Source of the DNA: Aphidius gifuensis
Lineage: Eukaryota; Arthropoda; Insecta; Hymenoptera; Braconidae
Reading direction: 5' to 3'
Length of the DNA stretch: 64,000 nt
NCBI RefSeq assembly: GCF_014905175.1
Contig: NC_057791.1
Coordinates: 8,256,492-8,320,491, forward strand
The position numbers and the translations under genes are program-made. This document shows, piece by piece, positions 22,720-34,190 of this stretch. The notes under the pieces were generated by a model, which ran no database searches, was not told the origin of the DNA, and saw nothing but the letters and a program-made list of their open reading frames with translations. The first letter of the stretch is position 1; every line of letters starts with the position of its first letter.

Positions 22720-23900
22720 TATAAATAAAATTAATACAAATTATAATGGAAATAAATTCGATTTTAATTCAGTAGCAATCTTCTCAATATTTGTATAAAA
22801 AAAACAAAACGAACTATTTGATGTTAAAAAAATTTAATGTCAAATATTTATCGATTTTTTCAACATCTTTTTTATGAGCGAATTCACCACAAACACATGA
22901 TGGTGCATCATCGCCGCCACCATGTATTTGTTCTATTATGATTTCTGTTGTTTATATATGACCAATATTGTTGTTGTTATTTTGATTTCCACTCGGTACA
23001 TCATTTATTAAATTATTATTTACTCCTGTTGTTGTTGTTTCATTGAATGATTCAATATTTAATCATCTGTTCCATTTTTTTGTCCTTAACAAATTCATTC
23101 AAGATCTTGAATTTATTTGGATCATGACAAGCACAAGCACTTGAATAACCACTATCTTGTGTATTATTTGATTATTGGACACATTCATTTCAAATACTCA
23201 TTATTTGATCTAAAATATTATTACAACTACAAGTCTCATGAAAATTACCAGACATTGGTATAGCACCTGGTTCTATTTTAAATTTTACTGATTTAGGATT
23301 ACCAGTACATTTATCAGATGTTTTTGATAATATTTCAGTGTCATTAATTGTCTCTTAAAATCCTATACAATCTAAAATACGAACTTTACTATCTTTACGT
23401 TCACGTAGTACCAAATTTTATCCACATATTATTTATTGTTGTTTGGTATTGTGATTATGATGTTGCTGTCGTATTATGTCAAGCACTTGAATAACCACTA
23501 TCTTGTGTATTAATTGTTTATTTAACAGATTTATTTTAGATACTCATTATTTGTTTAAAAATATTATTATAACCACCATTACAAGTCTCATCAAAATTAT
23601 CAGACATTGGTATAGAACCTGGTCGTATTTTAATTTTTACTGATTTAGGATTACCAGTACAGTTGTCACATTTTTCTGCTAATATTTCAATGTCATTAAT
23701 TGTTTCTTGAAATCCTAGACAATCTAAAATACTATCTTTACGTTCACGTGGTACCACATTTCATCCACATATTATTTATTGTTGTTTGGTATTGTGATTA
23801 TGATGTTGCTGTCGTATTATGTCAAGCACTTGAATAACCATTGTCTTGTGTATTATTTGTTTATTCAACAGATTAATTTTAAATACTCATTATTTGATCA
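22720..23900 (-). pseudogene. Decayed coding repeat of about 342-bp period, unassigned
   Basis: On the minus strand, a segment is present in about 2.4 tandem copies (compare CGTTCACGTAGTACC at 23399 with CGTTCACGTGGTACC at 23741). The best-preserved unit (23757-23536) is open for 73 codons and contains ERKDSILDCLGFQETIND, CDNCTGNPKSVK and DETCNGG. Its neighbour has several stops. Downstream on the minus strand comes an Asn-rich part, then GGGDDAPSCVCGEF near 22890. The cysteine pairs suggest a metal-binding protein, but I do not recognise the family. Confidence 0.45.
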
Positions 23901-24117
23901 AAAATAACCTTATAAATTATATATTGTATATAATAAAAGTTTTAACCTTAATATTCACCTTTGTCTCTTGAATCTTTCATGAAACTAAAATTTTGAAACA
24001 AATTTTAAACAAATTTTTTCGTATCGTTGTCAAGGGAATAAATTAATAAAACAAGATAAAAAATAATTTAAAATTACTTACCTTCATACCGTTACTTTCG
24101 TTGCATCCATCTTTTGT

Positions 24118-24170
24118 TTTTTTTTTTGACTGCCCATTCTAAAGAAGTTTCACTTCAAAAAAACCAAATT
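24118..24170. repeat. GAAGTTTCACTTC end motif, copy 1
   Basis: AAGAAGTTTCACTTCAAAA, partly palindromic, also occurs at 58033 and in reverse at 62746. It probably marks the end of a dispersed repeat family. Here no TAA-rich partner is adjacent. Confidence 0.4.
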
Positions 24171-24195
24171 GTATAATAGTTTATTTAATTTTTAA

Positions 24196-24860
24196 TCTAT
24201 ATAATAAAAAGACATGGCCGGATCCTTGGAAACGCAGTTTTACGCAAACTATTGGTCCGATTTACATGAAATTTAACATAGATATTTAGTTTGAGCTCGG
24301 GAGGGTTTAAGTCTACGAAAAAATCACCCAGGTTACTTTTTACGATCACCAGGAAGTCAAAATGATTTCCCCAATTATCTTCAGGGTTTTTTTTATTATT
24401 AAATATATTTTTTCAGAAAGAAGAGATTAAAAAATATTGCTTTAGTTTGTAATGTTGGTTTTTGGTTCACCAGGATGTCGAAGTTGAATTTTTTCATCAT
24501 CTCCTGGGTTTTTTTTGATGAAATAATATATTTTATCGAGAAGAAAGGAAATAAAAAAATGCATTGGTTGCTAATGTTGTCCGGATTATCAGAATGTAGA
24601 AATTGAATTTTTTCTACATATCTATTTCTTTTGTTTTTAATTTTTTGAAGAATCAAAAATAAATATACAACCAAGTTCGGCGAAGCCGAACACGGTCGAC
24701 TCGTAATTAAATAAATTTTACAACTTTGCGTTTTTACGTTAAAAAACAGATAAATTTTTTTCTCTCTCATACTTTCTTCTTACTCGCTATATCTCTCTCT
24801 TTCCTTCTTGATATTTTCAAATACGTGACCGATTACGCGCCTTCGGCGCGTGTTTGCATA
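24196..24860 (+). mobile_element. Helitron-like fragment
   Basis: TCTATATAATAAAAAG after an A at 24196 looks like a Helitron 5' end. Within it, GTTCGGCGAAGCCGAAC (24674-24690) and GCGCCTTCGGCGCG (about 24836) are short GC hairpins as often found near Helitron 3' ends. I did not find a CTRR end and no Rep/Helicase coding is present. Confidence is limited for that reason. Confidence 0.35.
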
Positions 24861-25904
24861 TGTTTTTTTTTTTTTTTTTTGTATAAATAATATTTTTTCG
24901 TATTTTTTATCTGAAGTATATCATGAAGTTGGGTGTTTACACTGAAGTTTTTTTATGTAATTTCATGTAACACAACACATATCTCGAGTATGAGATTGAT
25001 CAAAAGTTTCAAGATTTTGACACACACTTTCTTTATTATTTAATGATTGTATAATGTTTATTATCACATAATTGACAGCACAGAAAATGGTAAATAAAAT
25101 TTTAATTGTAACTAATGACAAATTGTGATGCTTATCTTTTTGATTAAAGAAGAAGCAATTATATAAATTATACAAAAGAATTTATTATTATATTTTCCAA
25201 AAAATAATTCAAACAATATCAAAGAAAATACAATGGTAGACTAACATTTGCAGACTCTATCATTTGAATGTTAATTTTTTTATTCAATACAAAGAATAAT
25301 AATTTTTATTTTAAATTTGATTTTATTTCAATACATAGAATTATAATTTTTTTAAATTATCAAACCTCCGGTGCATGGTTGTGTATATTATTGTGTATAT
25401 GTTTATTAATACTATTTTCTTCATCATAATTATAATTTTTATTAATCACGTGAAGTACTTTTCTTATCTGTCATTTCCATGAATTACTATATTTATTCGA
25501 AGTATTAATTATTAATCTTATAATTATCGTAATGAATAAAAATATCATTTGATCTAATTATAAACAATTATTAAATCCTCTAGTTGTGTTGTTGTTCAAT
25601 CAAAGTATAGTAAAGTCATATTGCAGCTTTTTATAAAGTCAATTATATTATTACTTTTGATGAAAAAATATGATTAGCAATTGTACGTAGCAACCACACA
25701 CTAACTTTTTCTACTTGTTTACTTGTTTACTTGTATATTTATACTTTATACAATATTTGAATCTATATATTATTTTAACTAAGTAATATATACGATGAGG
25801 TTTTTGATGAACGTAATAACCATAACGTAGTAACCCTTACTTTTTTTTATTCAAATATTGATTTAGTAATATATATTAGTTGTATTCATAAATATAAATA
25901 AATA
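24861..25904. other. AT-rich intronic spacer
   Basis: Very AT-rich, with short open frames that look random. No repeat boundary and no gene were recognised. Confidence 0.6.
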
Positions 25905-26398
25905 TAACAATACTTTTTTTATTCAATTCGAATATATAGAACTTAATAAAAAGCTGTAATATGACTTTTGATCTAGGAACGACACAACTTAAATAAATTA
26001 ATTGCCGAAAATGAACATACATAGCAACCATACAACAACCCGTAGCAACGTATCAGTATAAGAGAGAAAATATAAACAAATGCTAAAAAATTTCGACCAA
26101 TCACATCACGAATAAAAAGCGGTCAAGTGTCCTTTTTATAATAGAGAAGAAATAAATATAACAATACTTTTTTTATTCAATTCGAATATATAGAACTTAA
26201 TAAAAAGCTGTAATATGACTTTTGATCTAGGAACGACACAACTTAAATAAATTAATTGCCGAAAATGAACATAACCATACAACAACCCGTAGCAACGTAT
26301 CAGTATAAGAGAGAAAATATAAACAAATGCTAAAAAATTTCGACCAATCACATCACGAATAAAAAGCGGTCAAGTGTCCTTTTTATAATAGAGAAGAT
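25905..26398. repeat. Tandem duplication of a 254-bp unit
   Basis: ACAATACTTTTTTTATTC starts at 25907 and again at 26161. The two units are near-identical, apart from a short deletion near CATAGCAACC in the second. Each ends GGTCAAGTGTCCTTTTTATAATAGAG. Read on the minus strand, that end (CTCTATTATAAAAAGGAC) resembles a Helitron 5' end. Confidence 0.75.
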
Positions 26399-27447
26399 AA
26401 GTCCAGATTCTTTTGTTTCGTTGGTAACAACTTTTCGTTAACTCAAAACAAATGTGTCAAAGTTACAGAACAATAATTTTGAGGCTGGTTCTATTAAATT
26501 CGATATGAACAAATGACTTCACAAAAAGATGTGAGATTGCAACAAAAAAAAACAAAAAAAAAGTTTTTTTTTACAAAAAAGAGTCAAGTATTCGAAATTG
26601 TCACTATAATTGTAAGTATATCAATTTAGATATGACACTAAAATTTTAAGAAAGAAATATATAATTATGACGCATGTAATATCTAAACTATTTAAAACTA
26701 AAATTTTATACTTGACCCCACTTGGTTTGTCCAAAATAAAATTTCAATATTAGGTATAGATATATATTTTACATCAAGTGGGCTCAAGTATAAAATTTCA
26801 ATTTTGAATAGTTTAGACTTAATTACATAATAAATATATATTTCTTACTTGTATTTTTAGTGTCTTATCTATAAATTGATGTACTTACAATTGAGGGTCC
26901 GGATGCGCTCGTCGAGCGCTCGAAGACAAGAAAATGCTATATGTTGCTGTGGGTGGAAAATAAGAAAAATTAAAAAAAAAAAAAATACAGTTGCCGATAA
27001 AATTAAAAAATACATATTTTTCTTCGAATAAATTTTTTTATATGATAATTAGTTTACGGGATAAACAATAAAAACAAAATTTTTTTTTTTTTTTTCAAAA
27101 TACTTCTTTTTATCATATAACTCGAGACAACTTCTTTATATTCATATATTCAATGTAACATATACTTTTGTCAATATCATACTTAAAAAAGGACAGTTTT
27201 TCTGAACGACAAAGGTTTTTTTTTCGTTTCTTTTAACATAACTGTTATATGAATAAAAAAATCCCTAAATGAATGAAACACTACTTGATATGAACACAAA
27301 GTTACTACATATGTAGTAAACTCTCAGTACTGAACAAACTTTTTTAAAAACACATAAGCTGGTTACAACAACGATATTCAATGATTTCAGATTTATGTCT
27401 TAGAATTCACAATGATAAATATAATTTATAATTCGTCTATTGTATAG
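26399..27447. repeat. End of intron 1: hairpin repeat and acceptor
   Basis: 26515-26890 holds a relative of the 14590/16023 inverted repeat, with ACTTGACCCCACTTGG and its inverse CAAGTGGGCTCAAGTATA around 26760. 26885-26945 has GGATGCGCTCGTCGAGCGC, a short GC hairpin. The remainder is AT-rich. The intron ends CTATTGTATAG at 27447. Confidence 0.55.
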
Positions 27448-27641
27448 GGGGTCTCGGATACAAACCGTATCCTGGTCACGAAGGCTTAGCTGAGAAAAGA
27501 AAACAACGGCGGATACGAACGACATTTACCTCAGCACAACTCAAAGAGCTAGAACGAGCTTTTCAAGAAACTCATTATCCTGATATATATACGAGAGAAG
27601 AGATAGCTATGAAAATCGATCTGACCGAAGCGCGAGTACAG
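27448..27641 (+). CDS. Phox2: Phox2-type homeobox gene, exon 2 (homeodomain positions 1-46)
   Basis: Joined to exon 1 in phase 1, this exon gives residues 114-178. It starts with a short linker (GGLGYKPYPGHEG) and LAEKRK, then homeodomain positions 1-46: QRRIRTTFTSAQLKELERAF, then HYPDIYTREE and LTEARVQ. F8, L16, F20 and the PDIYTREE loop are intact. RTTFTSAQLKELERAF is essentially identical to vertebrate PHOX2. The exon ends at codon 46 before GTGAGC at 27642, which is the classic paired-class intron site (between 46 and 47). The rest of the recognition helix, with positions 47, 50 and 51, must be in exon 3, which I do not find in the window. Confidence 0.92.
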
Positions 27642-27884
27642 GTGAGCTGTATGAAAAAAGAAAATTTCCAGTTTTTGAAAGCAACTTCCCGCTGGAAATC
27701 AAAAACAAAAAGAAAAAAAAATAATCGATTTCAAAAACGAAGTCTTTCTCTAAGGTTGAATTCTCAGTAGATTTTTTTTTTTTTTTGGTCTCATTTTTCA
27801 AATGAAATAATTATGTACATTGTCAATTTTTTTTTTATTTTTATTGTTTGATTTTTCTAAGATTTGAAAACTGTAAACACACAA
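27642..27884 (+). other. Start of Phox2 intron 2
   Basis: Donor GTGAGC. The intron appears to run to the window end, at least 36.3 kb, since no WFQNRRAK-type exon was found on the + strand downstream. Confidence 0.6.
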
Positions 27885-28984
27885 CCCGTGTAGGAGACTA
27901 CAACACGGCCATGCAACGGCCGATGCATGGCGAAATTTTGCCATTAATGGGCCACTCATACGCCGGGCCTGGCGCGTTACACCATTCTAATATTGGCTGC
28001 CATTATTGGCCCATTAACATTTGCCAAGATTGGCCCATTAAAATTTGCCAAGATTGGCCCCTTACTTGCGAAATCAATTTTTTTATAAATAAAAATAAAA
28101 AAAATATTTTTTTTTTCAATTGCATATATAGATTATCGAGTCCAACTCTGTTTTTTTTTATAATAAATGTTTTTTTTTTCCTGCCTCTCGCCGGGCGCGA
28201 ACTCTCGACCGAAAACCTAAACCTACACTAAACCTATGCTATAACTAACTGAGCCACGAGCGCGATATAAATTTCGGAAGTTTTTTGTTCTCTTGTAGTA
28301 ATTAAGTTCACTCGTAGACTTGGTAGACTTTTTTGAAGATGATTATTCAAATACAAATATATTTATTTATTCATTTAATTTTAATGCTCCATTGTTGAAT
28401 TTTTTTTTTCTATTGTCTTCTTTTTTTTTTGTCAAAAATTAGCTGATGGTTGGTAGCCATTAATGGCCAGCCATGAATTTGCCATGAATTGGCCGATGAA
28501 CGGCAGCCATTAAATGGCCAGCCATGAATTGGCCGATGAACGTCAGCCATTAAATTGCCAGCCATGAATTTGCCATGAATTGGCCGATGAACGGTAGCCA
28601 TTAAATGGCCAGCCATGAATTTGCCATGAATTGGCCGATGAACGGTAGCCATTAATGGCCAGCCATGATTTTGCCATGAATTGGCCGATGAACGGCAGCC
28701 ATTAAATGGCCAGCCATGAATTTGCCAAGGATCGGCCAATGAACGGCAGCCATTAAATGGCCAGCAATGCATTTACCATGAATTGGCCGATGAATGGTAA
28801 CCATTAAATGGCCAGCCAATTAATGGCCAGACGTTCGCCAAGACAAGATCTTGGCAACACAATAATGGACCGATCGTTTGCCAAGTATATCCCATTAATG
28901 GCCCTTGCTTGGCTACCAATCATGGGCTGCCGTTTATCGGCCAGTGTATGGCCATGTTTCCATGCTTGGCGATTCCTACACGGG
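27885..28984. mobile_element. CCC-2 element, copy 2
   Basis: Begins CCCGTGTAGGAGACTACAAC and ends GGCGATTCCTACACGGG. AA on both sides (27883-27884 and 28985-28986). Same orientation as copy 1 but 258 bp longer, mainly because it has about six CAGCCATGAATTTGCC units (28440-28810) in place of about two. tRNA-like cassette at 28172-28262 (minus). Confidence 0.87.
28440..28810. repeat. Minisatellite within CCC-2 copy 2
   Basis: Units of roughly 55-60 bases: GAATTGGCCGATGAACGG, CAGCCATTAAATGGCC and AGCCATGAATTTGCC. Units differ by point changes and by a missing sub-block. Copies 1 and 3 of the element have about 2 and 5 units. Confidence 0.75.
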
Positions 28985-29542
28985 AAGCTATTTGCGTTAC
29001 CTCATACTTTTATTAATTACTTTTCTAAACGCACCAGGAAACGTTAAACTTCCGTCAGCTTGTACCCGAGTGGAAATTTAGTTAGGGTTCTGATCAGAAC
29101 CGGATCAGGGAACCTGATTTCAAATCAGAACCGGATCAGGAATCCTGTTCAGGAACGGATCAGAATGTAACGCTCTTTTTTAGGATTCTGATCAGAACCG
29201 GATCAGGAAACCTGGCCAGATTGTAGGGTTGAGCCAGGATACCTGAACAGGAATGGATCAGGATTCCTGACTAGAATATAACCAGGAATCCTGTTCAGGA
29301 ACGGATCAGAATGTAACGCTTTTTTTTAGGATTCTGATCAGAATCGGATCAGGAAACCTGACCAGGATACCTGATCAGGAATGGAACAGGATTCCTGATC
29401 TGAAACGGATCAAGTAATTTTTAAAAAAAAATTGTTTTTTTATTAATTGATGTTTTGTAACTAATTTACTATAGCAATGTTATTAATGAAACAGATTGAA
29501 CGATAAGATTGTATATACCTAACATAACTTAAATTACCTAAC

Positions 29543-29612
29543 CACTAGCGGGACGCGAACTCGGAACTTTCAGATTACAACTACGGGCCTTAACACGCGC
29601 GGCCATGCCGTC
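29543..29612 (-). other. tRNA-like cassette of CCC-3
   Basis: Minus strand: GACGGCATGGCCGCGCGTG, then GAGTTCGCGTCCCGCTAG, a good B-box. It is the same, base for base over most of its length, at 42500-42570 (plus strand) in copy 2. Confidence 0.55.
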
Positions 29613-29805
29613 TATCGATGATCTGATGTGATTTTTTGCTTTCATAAATTACATCAGCTAAAAAAAACTTTAATTGGAATTTGCGACGTTAATTTAACGT
29701 AAAAATAAAATATAACAATTTGTTAAATTGTCTCTTGTCATTTTGTTTTAGAATTAAAATTATAATAATAAATAAATATTTATTATAATAATAAATATTT
29801 TTCCT

Positions 29806-30600
29806 GATAATATTCTGGTCAAAATCTGTTCAGGAAACCTTATTCAGGATACGTTCAGGTTTCCTGTTCCTTTCCTGAACAGGAAAACTGAATAAAAAAA
29901 ATTAAATTATTTGATAAATTTTTCCTGATAATATCCTGGTCAGAATCTGTTCAGGAAACCTTATTCAGGTAACGTTCAGGTTTCCTGTTCCTTTCCTGAA
30001 CAGGAAAACTGAATAAAAAAAATTAATTTATTTGATAAATTTTTCCTGATAGTATCCTGGTCAGAATCTGTTCAGGAAACCTTATTCAGGATACGTTCAG
30101 GTTTCCTGTTCCTTTCCTGAACAGGAAAACTGAATAAAAAAAATTAAATTATTTGATAAATTTTTCCTGATAATATCCTGGTCAGAATCTGTTCAGGAAA
30201 CCTTATTCAGGTAACGTTCAGGTTTCCTGTTCCTTTCCTGAACAGGAAAACTGAATAAAAAAAATTGATTTATTTGATAAATTTTTCCTGATAGTATCCT
30301 GGTCAGAATCTGTTCAGGAAACCTTATTCAGGATACGTTCAGGTTTCCTGTTCCTTTCCTGAACAGGAAAACTGAATAAAAAAAATTAAATTATTTGATA
30401 AATTTTTCCTGATAATATCCTGGTCAGAATCTGTTCAGGAAACCTTATTCAGGTAACGTTCAGGTTTCCTGTTCCTTTCCTGAACAGGAAAACTGAATAA
30501 AAAAAATTAATTTATTTGATAAATTTTTCCTGATAATATCCTGGTCAGAATCTGTTCAGGAAACCTTATTCAGGATACGTCAAGGTTTCCTGTTCTTTTC
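29806..30600. repeat. Seven-unit minisatellite with dimeric higher-order pattern
   Basis: Units of about 119-120 bp begin TTTTTCCTGATAATATCC. They alternate between GGATACGTTCAGG and GGTAACGTTCAGG variants (with linked AAATTATTTG / AATTTATTTG variants), so the higher-order unit is about 240 bp. The other copy of CCC-3 carries about four units. Confidence 0.85.
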
Positions 30601-30764
30601 CTGAACAGGATCGGATAAGGTTACCTGACTTAAGGAAATCGTAAGGTGTCCTGACCAGGTTCGGGTCAGGAATGAGTCAGGTTCCCTGAATAAGGAATCC
30701 TGATCCGTTTCTGATCAGGGTTTGTGGTCAAATAGGGCATCCTGAAAATTTTTCCACTCGGGTA

Positions 30765-31401
30765 GTGCTAAAAACGACAAATTTTATGATACTAATTTCC
30801 ATTCTTTTGTGTGTTAGGTTTAATAAATAAATAACTTTAAAATATTAATATTACGGGAGAAGCACGACACACAGACATGAACATGAGCATGGTTTTAGTG
30901 TACGGTGTCAACTTTGCTTGTTAGTGTATAGCCACGCACACACATACTACTGTAGAACTTGGTTTTCTTATCAGTGGCACCCCAAAAAATTTTAGGACTC
31001 AGGAATAAAAGATATTGGATCAAGATATCTTAATTTCAAATCTGGGCCGGATCCAGATTTTGGATCGGATATGGATCAAGGTGGTAATGTTTTTTCGTAA
31101 AGTTTGAATCCAGGTTGGATCAGGGTATCCTTATGTTGTCTTCAGGATAATTTGAGGATACATGATCTGAAATAAATTTAGATTCTGGATCCAATTCTGA
31201 TCAGGATCATGATCCGGAATGGATCCAGAATAGATCAAGGAATAAGAATATAATCTAAAAGAATGAAAAATTAGAATTTCTTAATTGATTTTGTTATTAT
31301 AATATTTATACCGTCATAGCACCGTACTCGGACAGCCCTTTGTACTCGGGCACCTGGCTGCTGTATTCATTAATTATGCCGATTATGATGAATAATAATG
31401 A

Positions 31402-31437
<36 letters not shown>

Positions 31438-32019
31438 TATTATTATAATATATTATTATTAAATAAATTAATTACTAATTCCTCATTTCAACTTATAGAA
31501 ATGAATTGCAGTAATTTTATTTGTTAAACAAATGAAAATAGCCAAGAACAAGCAAACAATTTTTTAAAATATTTCTATTTCTTATATATATATTCTTTAA
31601 TTCAAACAGACGGTTTTCGTTTTATAAATGATAAAAAGTATTAAGTCCGATACTGGAGTCCTTTAATTTTATCTGGGATCAGTATCCGGCCACTAATAAC
31701 AACTAGTAAAACTGACAACATTAACAAACATAATCTAAATTTGTTTGACGTTGATATTTTTTTCCCTGTCTAAAAAGTGGTACCTAACATGTGCAACAAC
31801 CGGTTCTCATATATTTTAGATGTCCGGATACTGGAGAAATTGAAAAATTTTTGAATTAATTAAATTTTCATTGAATTTATAATTTATACAAAATTTTTAT
31901 TTTATATAATGAAAGGTATTATTTTAAAGAATTTAAATAAAGAAGAATTTTTTTTTTTTAAATATATTTTTTATAGTACTTTAAATAGTTTCTATAAAAA
32001 ATACGAAAAACGAGCAGTA
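30765..32019. repeat. Spacer with GGATCCAGAT word block and (TTA)n
   Basis: 30985-31265 repeats words such as GGATCAAG, GGATCCAGAT and GATCAGGATC in both directions, resembling the CCC-3 interior in style but not in sequence. (TTA)n is at 31398-31460. The rest is AT-rich with no gene. Confidence 0.5.
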
Positions 32020-32400
32020 GCTAAGTAAAAGATGTTGCTATTACATGTATTTTACTTATTAAATGAATAAAAAATACCAACGACAAGCAGTAGCTAAGGA
32101 AAAAATGTTGCTACGGAATGAATGTTGCTTAAAACATAATTTTTCGGGCCACATAAATTCCTCAGCTACATCTTTTTCTTAGCTACTGATTTTCTTTGGA
32201 CATTTTTATTTTTTAAAAATAAAATCACATATAATTTATTTATTAAATAAATAAAAAATACCAAGGACAAGCAGTAGCTAAGGAAAGGTGTTGCTGAGGA
32301 ATTAATGTTGCTTACCACATAATTTCTTTAGCTACATTAATTCCTCAGCACAATCTTTTTCTTAGCTACTGCTTGTCCTTTGACATTTTTATTTATTTAA
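32020..32400. repeat. AGCAGTAGCTAAGGAAA word block
   Basis: Three forward words like CAAGGACAAGCAGTAGCTAA and two inverted ones like CTTAGCTACTGCTTGTCC, so the block is partly palindromic. Related words are scattered at 7905, 16660, 49450, 52590, 53880 and 58140. Confidence 0.55.
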
Positions 32401-32599
32401 CAAATAAAATTGGCGCAATTCATTCTAATAAATTGAAATGAGGAATTACTAATTAATTTATACATAAATAATAAAATAATAATACTAATAATAAAAACCA
32501 TAAAAACCCAATAAATTTATCATTATTATAGTTTTCATTATCATATTTTCGTTGAATGTTACTATTAGTATTACTATTCATTTTTTTAGTATCATATCT

Positions 32600-32978
32600 A
32601 CCATCTAAGTCTTTTTGGGTATCTTTTATTTTTCGCCTCGTTTTAACCTCCGCTCATCCTCGTTTCGACGTCGAAAAAAAAAAAACCAGAAACTTAGAAA
32701 AAATAACGACGATCCCCCGCTGGGAATCGAACCCGGGTCTTTTGCTTTCCGGGCAAACGCCTTGACCCCTAGACCACAACGCTTCTTATTGTTTCTAAGT
32801 TTCATCAAGTTAACTCCGACGGCCTTCTATTCGTCATTTCATTTTTGAAAAAAAAAAAAAACATTTGTGACATTTCCACATAGAATCAAGCTCGGTCTTC
32901 AACATCGATTCGAGCGTCAAGTTCGGAAAATAGCCACGTTCGACGTCGAAACGAGGTTCAATTTCTACCTGGGCGTGA
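32600..32978. mobile_element. CCC-type element fragment with tRNA-like cassette
   Basis: Right end AATTTCTACCTGGG at about 32964-32977 matches the CCC-group terminus. The interior repeats CGTTTCGACGTCGAA. Minus strand 32795-32708 carries GTGGTCTAGGGGTCAAGGCG, TTTGCCCGGAAAGCAAA (a 5-bp stem with a 7-base loop, like an anticodon arm) and CGGGTTCGATTCCCAGC (T-arm-like). The acceptor ends do not pair. The left end of the element is uncertain. Confidence 0.5.
32708..32795 (-). other. tRNA-like cassette, best preserved in the window
   Basis: Recognisable D-, anticodon- and T-arm-like segments in order on the minus strand. The anticodon loop would be CCGGAAA, so the usual U33 is absent and the 7-bp acceptor stem is not formed. 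I read it as a tRNA-derived relic, not a working gene. Confidence 0.5.
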
Positions 32979-33740
32979 TAAATGAATAATTATGTTATTG
33001 AATAAATAAATAAAGAAGATACATAAATACTCAACAACAATCAAAATTATCAAAAAAAAAAATTAAAAATATGAATGCTTTTTTTTTGCGTCGGGCACAT
33101 TTTTGGGTTTTTAATGTTCTGATAAATATAAAATATTGTGTCGATAATATAAATTACTGTAGGTACATCACTTTTTGCTTTGCAGCATAGTAAAAATTAA
33201 GATATGACAGGGTAGTATACAGAGTGTCCCATTTTAATTTATCAATGGATTTTTTTCGAAAAATATGGTGTAGCGAGATAGAATTATAATGCAAATATTT
33301 GGTGTCTCCCACCACATTGACATGTCATGTGACGTAGTCAATGAGGTGTTTTAGCCGTATATATATGTGTGGGTACGAGAGAACTCTCTACCTCTTGTTG
33401 CTGGAGACTCCGCTCTCTTCGCTTCTAGTCCGGCCACCAAGCCAAACGGTGCGTCCGAACTATACTTGTAAAGTTGTATTGGTGATGTGGCTATACCACC
33501 TCACAACTATTAATTTATATATATTTTGTTTTGTTAAATTATCATATCAAATAGTCTAATTGTTGAATAAATTGTCTTATTCTTTTTAATATTAAATATA
33601 AATTTAGCGTCTTTGTTTAAAATTATTGTTTGAAATTAAATTAAATGTAAAATAGTAAAGTGAGGGAAACCACACTTCACAATGGCTTAAATTGTAAAAT
33701 ATTTCAAGTAAAAGTTGTAGGGTTTGGAAGGGGACAAAAA
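32979..33740. other. Spacer with a possible LTR-like segment
   Basis: CAGAGTGTCCCATTTTAA at 33220 resembles a dispersed insect repeat end. 33340-33570 has GCCGTATATATATG (TATA-like), CTCTCTACCTCTTGTTGC, GAGACTCCGCTCTCTTC and AATAAATTGTC (polyadenylation-like), an order seen in solo LTRs. I could not find matching TG...CA ends, so it stays a suggestion. Confidence 0.25.
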
Positions 33741-34190
33741 AAAAAGAAAAATTCAAAATGGCGGAGTTTCCGGTATAAACATAGTTTTATTAAACGGATA
33801 CTGCATTTTTTTTTTGCACCAAAACGTTTTCTACATTAAAACTAACACTTTTTATTGGAAAAATTTTTCGATAAAATCACTTTTTTTTGGCCGATTTTAT
33901 CTGTTTATGGATTTTCCTGAAAAAATATGGCTTTAATTAGAAAATGATATTGAGAAAAGTTGTAGCGATCAAAAAGACAAAAACAAAAAAAAAAAAATTT
34001 TTTCGAAAAAAATTCAAAATGGCGGAGTAAGAAGCATTAACGAATTTTTGAAAAAAAAATTGATTTTTCCGGAAAATTTTATTTAGAAAAAGTGTTAGTT
34101 TTGATGTGAACAATTTTTTGATAAAAGAAAATTACCCCCAACCTCGAAAGAAAAAATGTTCACACCGGAAACTCCGCTATTTTGAAATTA
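33740..34190. repeat. Long hairpin with GGCGGAGTTTCCGG ends
   Basis: AAAATGGCGGAGTTTCCGG (33756) and CCGGAAACTCCGCTATTTT (34165) are inverted, and parts of the inside also match in reverse. AT-rich otherwise. Confidence 0.6.

Larger units (their letters stand above)
29065..30762. mobile_element. CCC-3 element, copy 1
   Basis: Ends CCCGAGTGGAAATTTAG and AATTTTTCCACTCGGG, flanked by TA (29063-29064 and 30763-30764). The interior is saturated with CCTGATCAGG, CCTGTTCAGG and GATCAGAACCGGATCAGG words. It contains a minisatellite at 29806-30600 and a tRNA-like cassette at 29543-29612. The second copy is at 41730-43054 in the other orientation. Confidence 0.87.

Noticed and set aside
28410..28810. 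CRISPR array
   Set aside because: Regular spacing is a minisatellite without unique spacers, in an insect-like genome.
32708..32795. Functional tRNA gene
   Set aside because: Acceptor stem does not pair, U33 is absent, and it sits inside an element. Called tRNA-like only.
33340..33570. Solo LTR
   Set aside because: TATA-like and polyadenylation-like signals are in the right order, but no TG...CA ends or target duplication were found; kept only as a low-confidence note.
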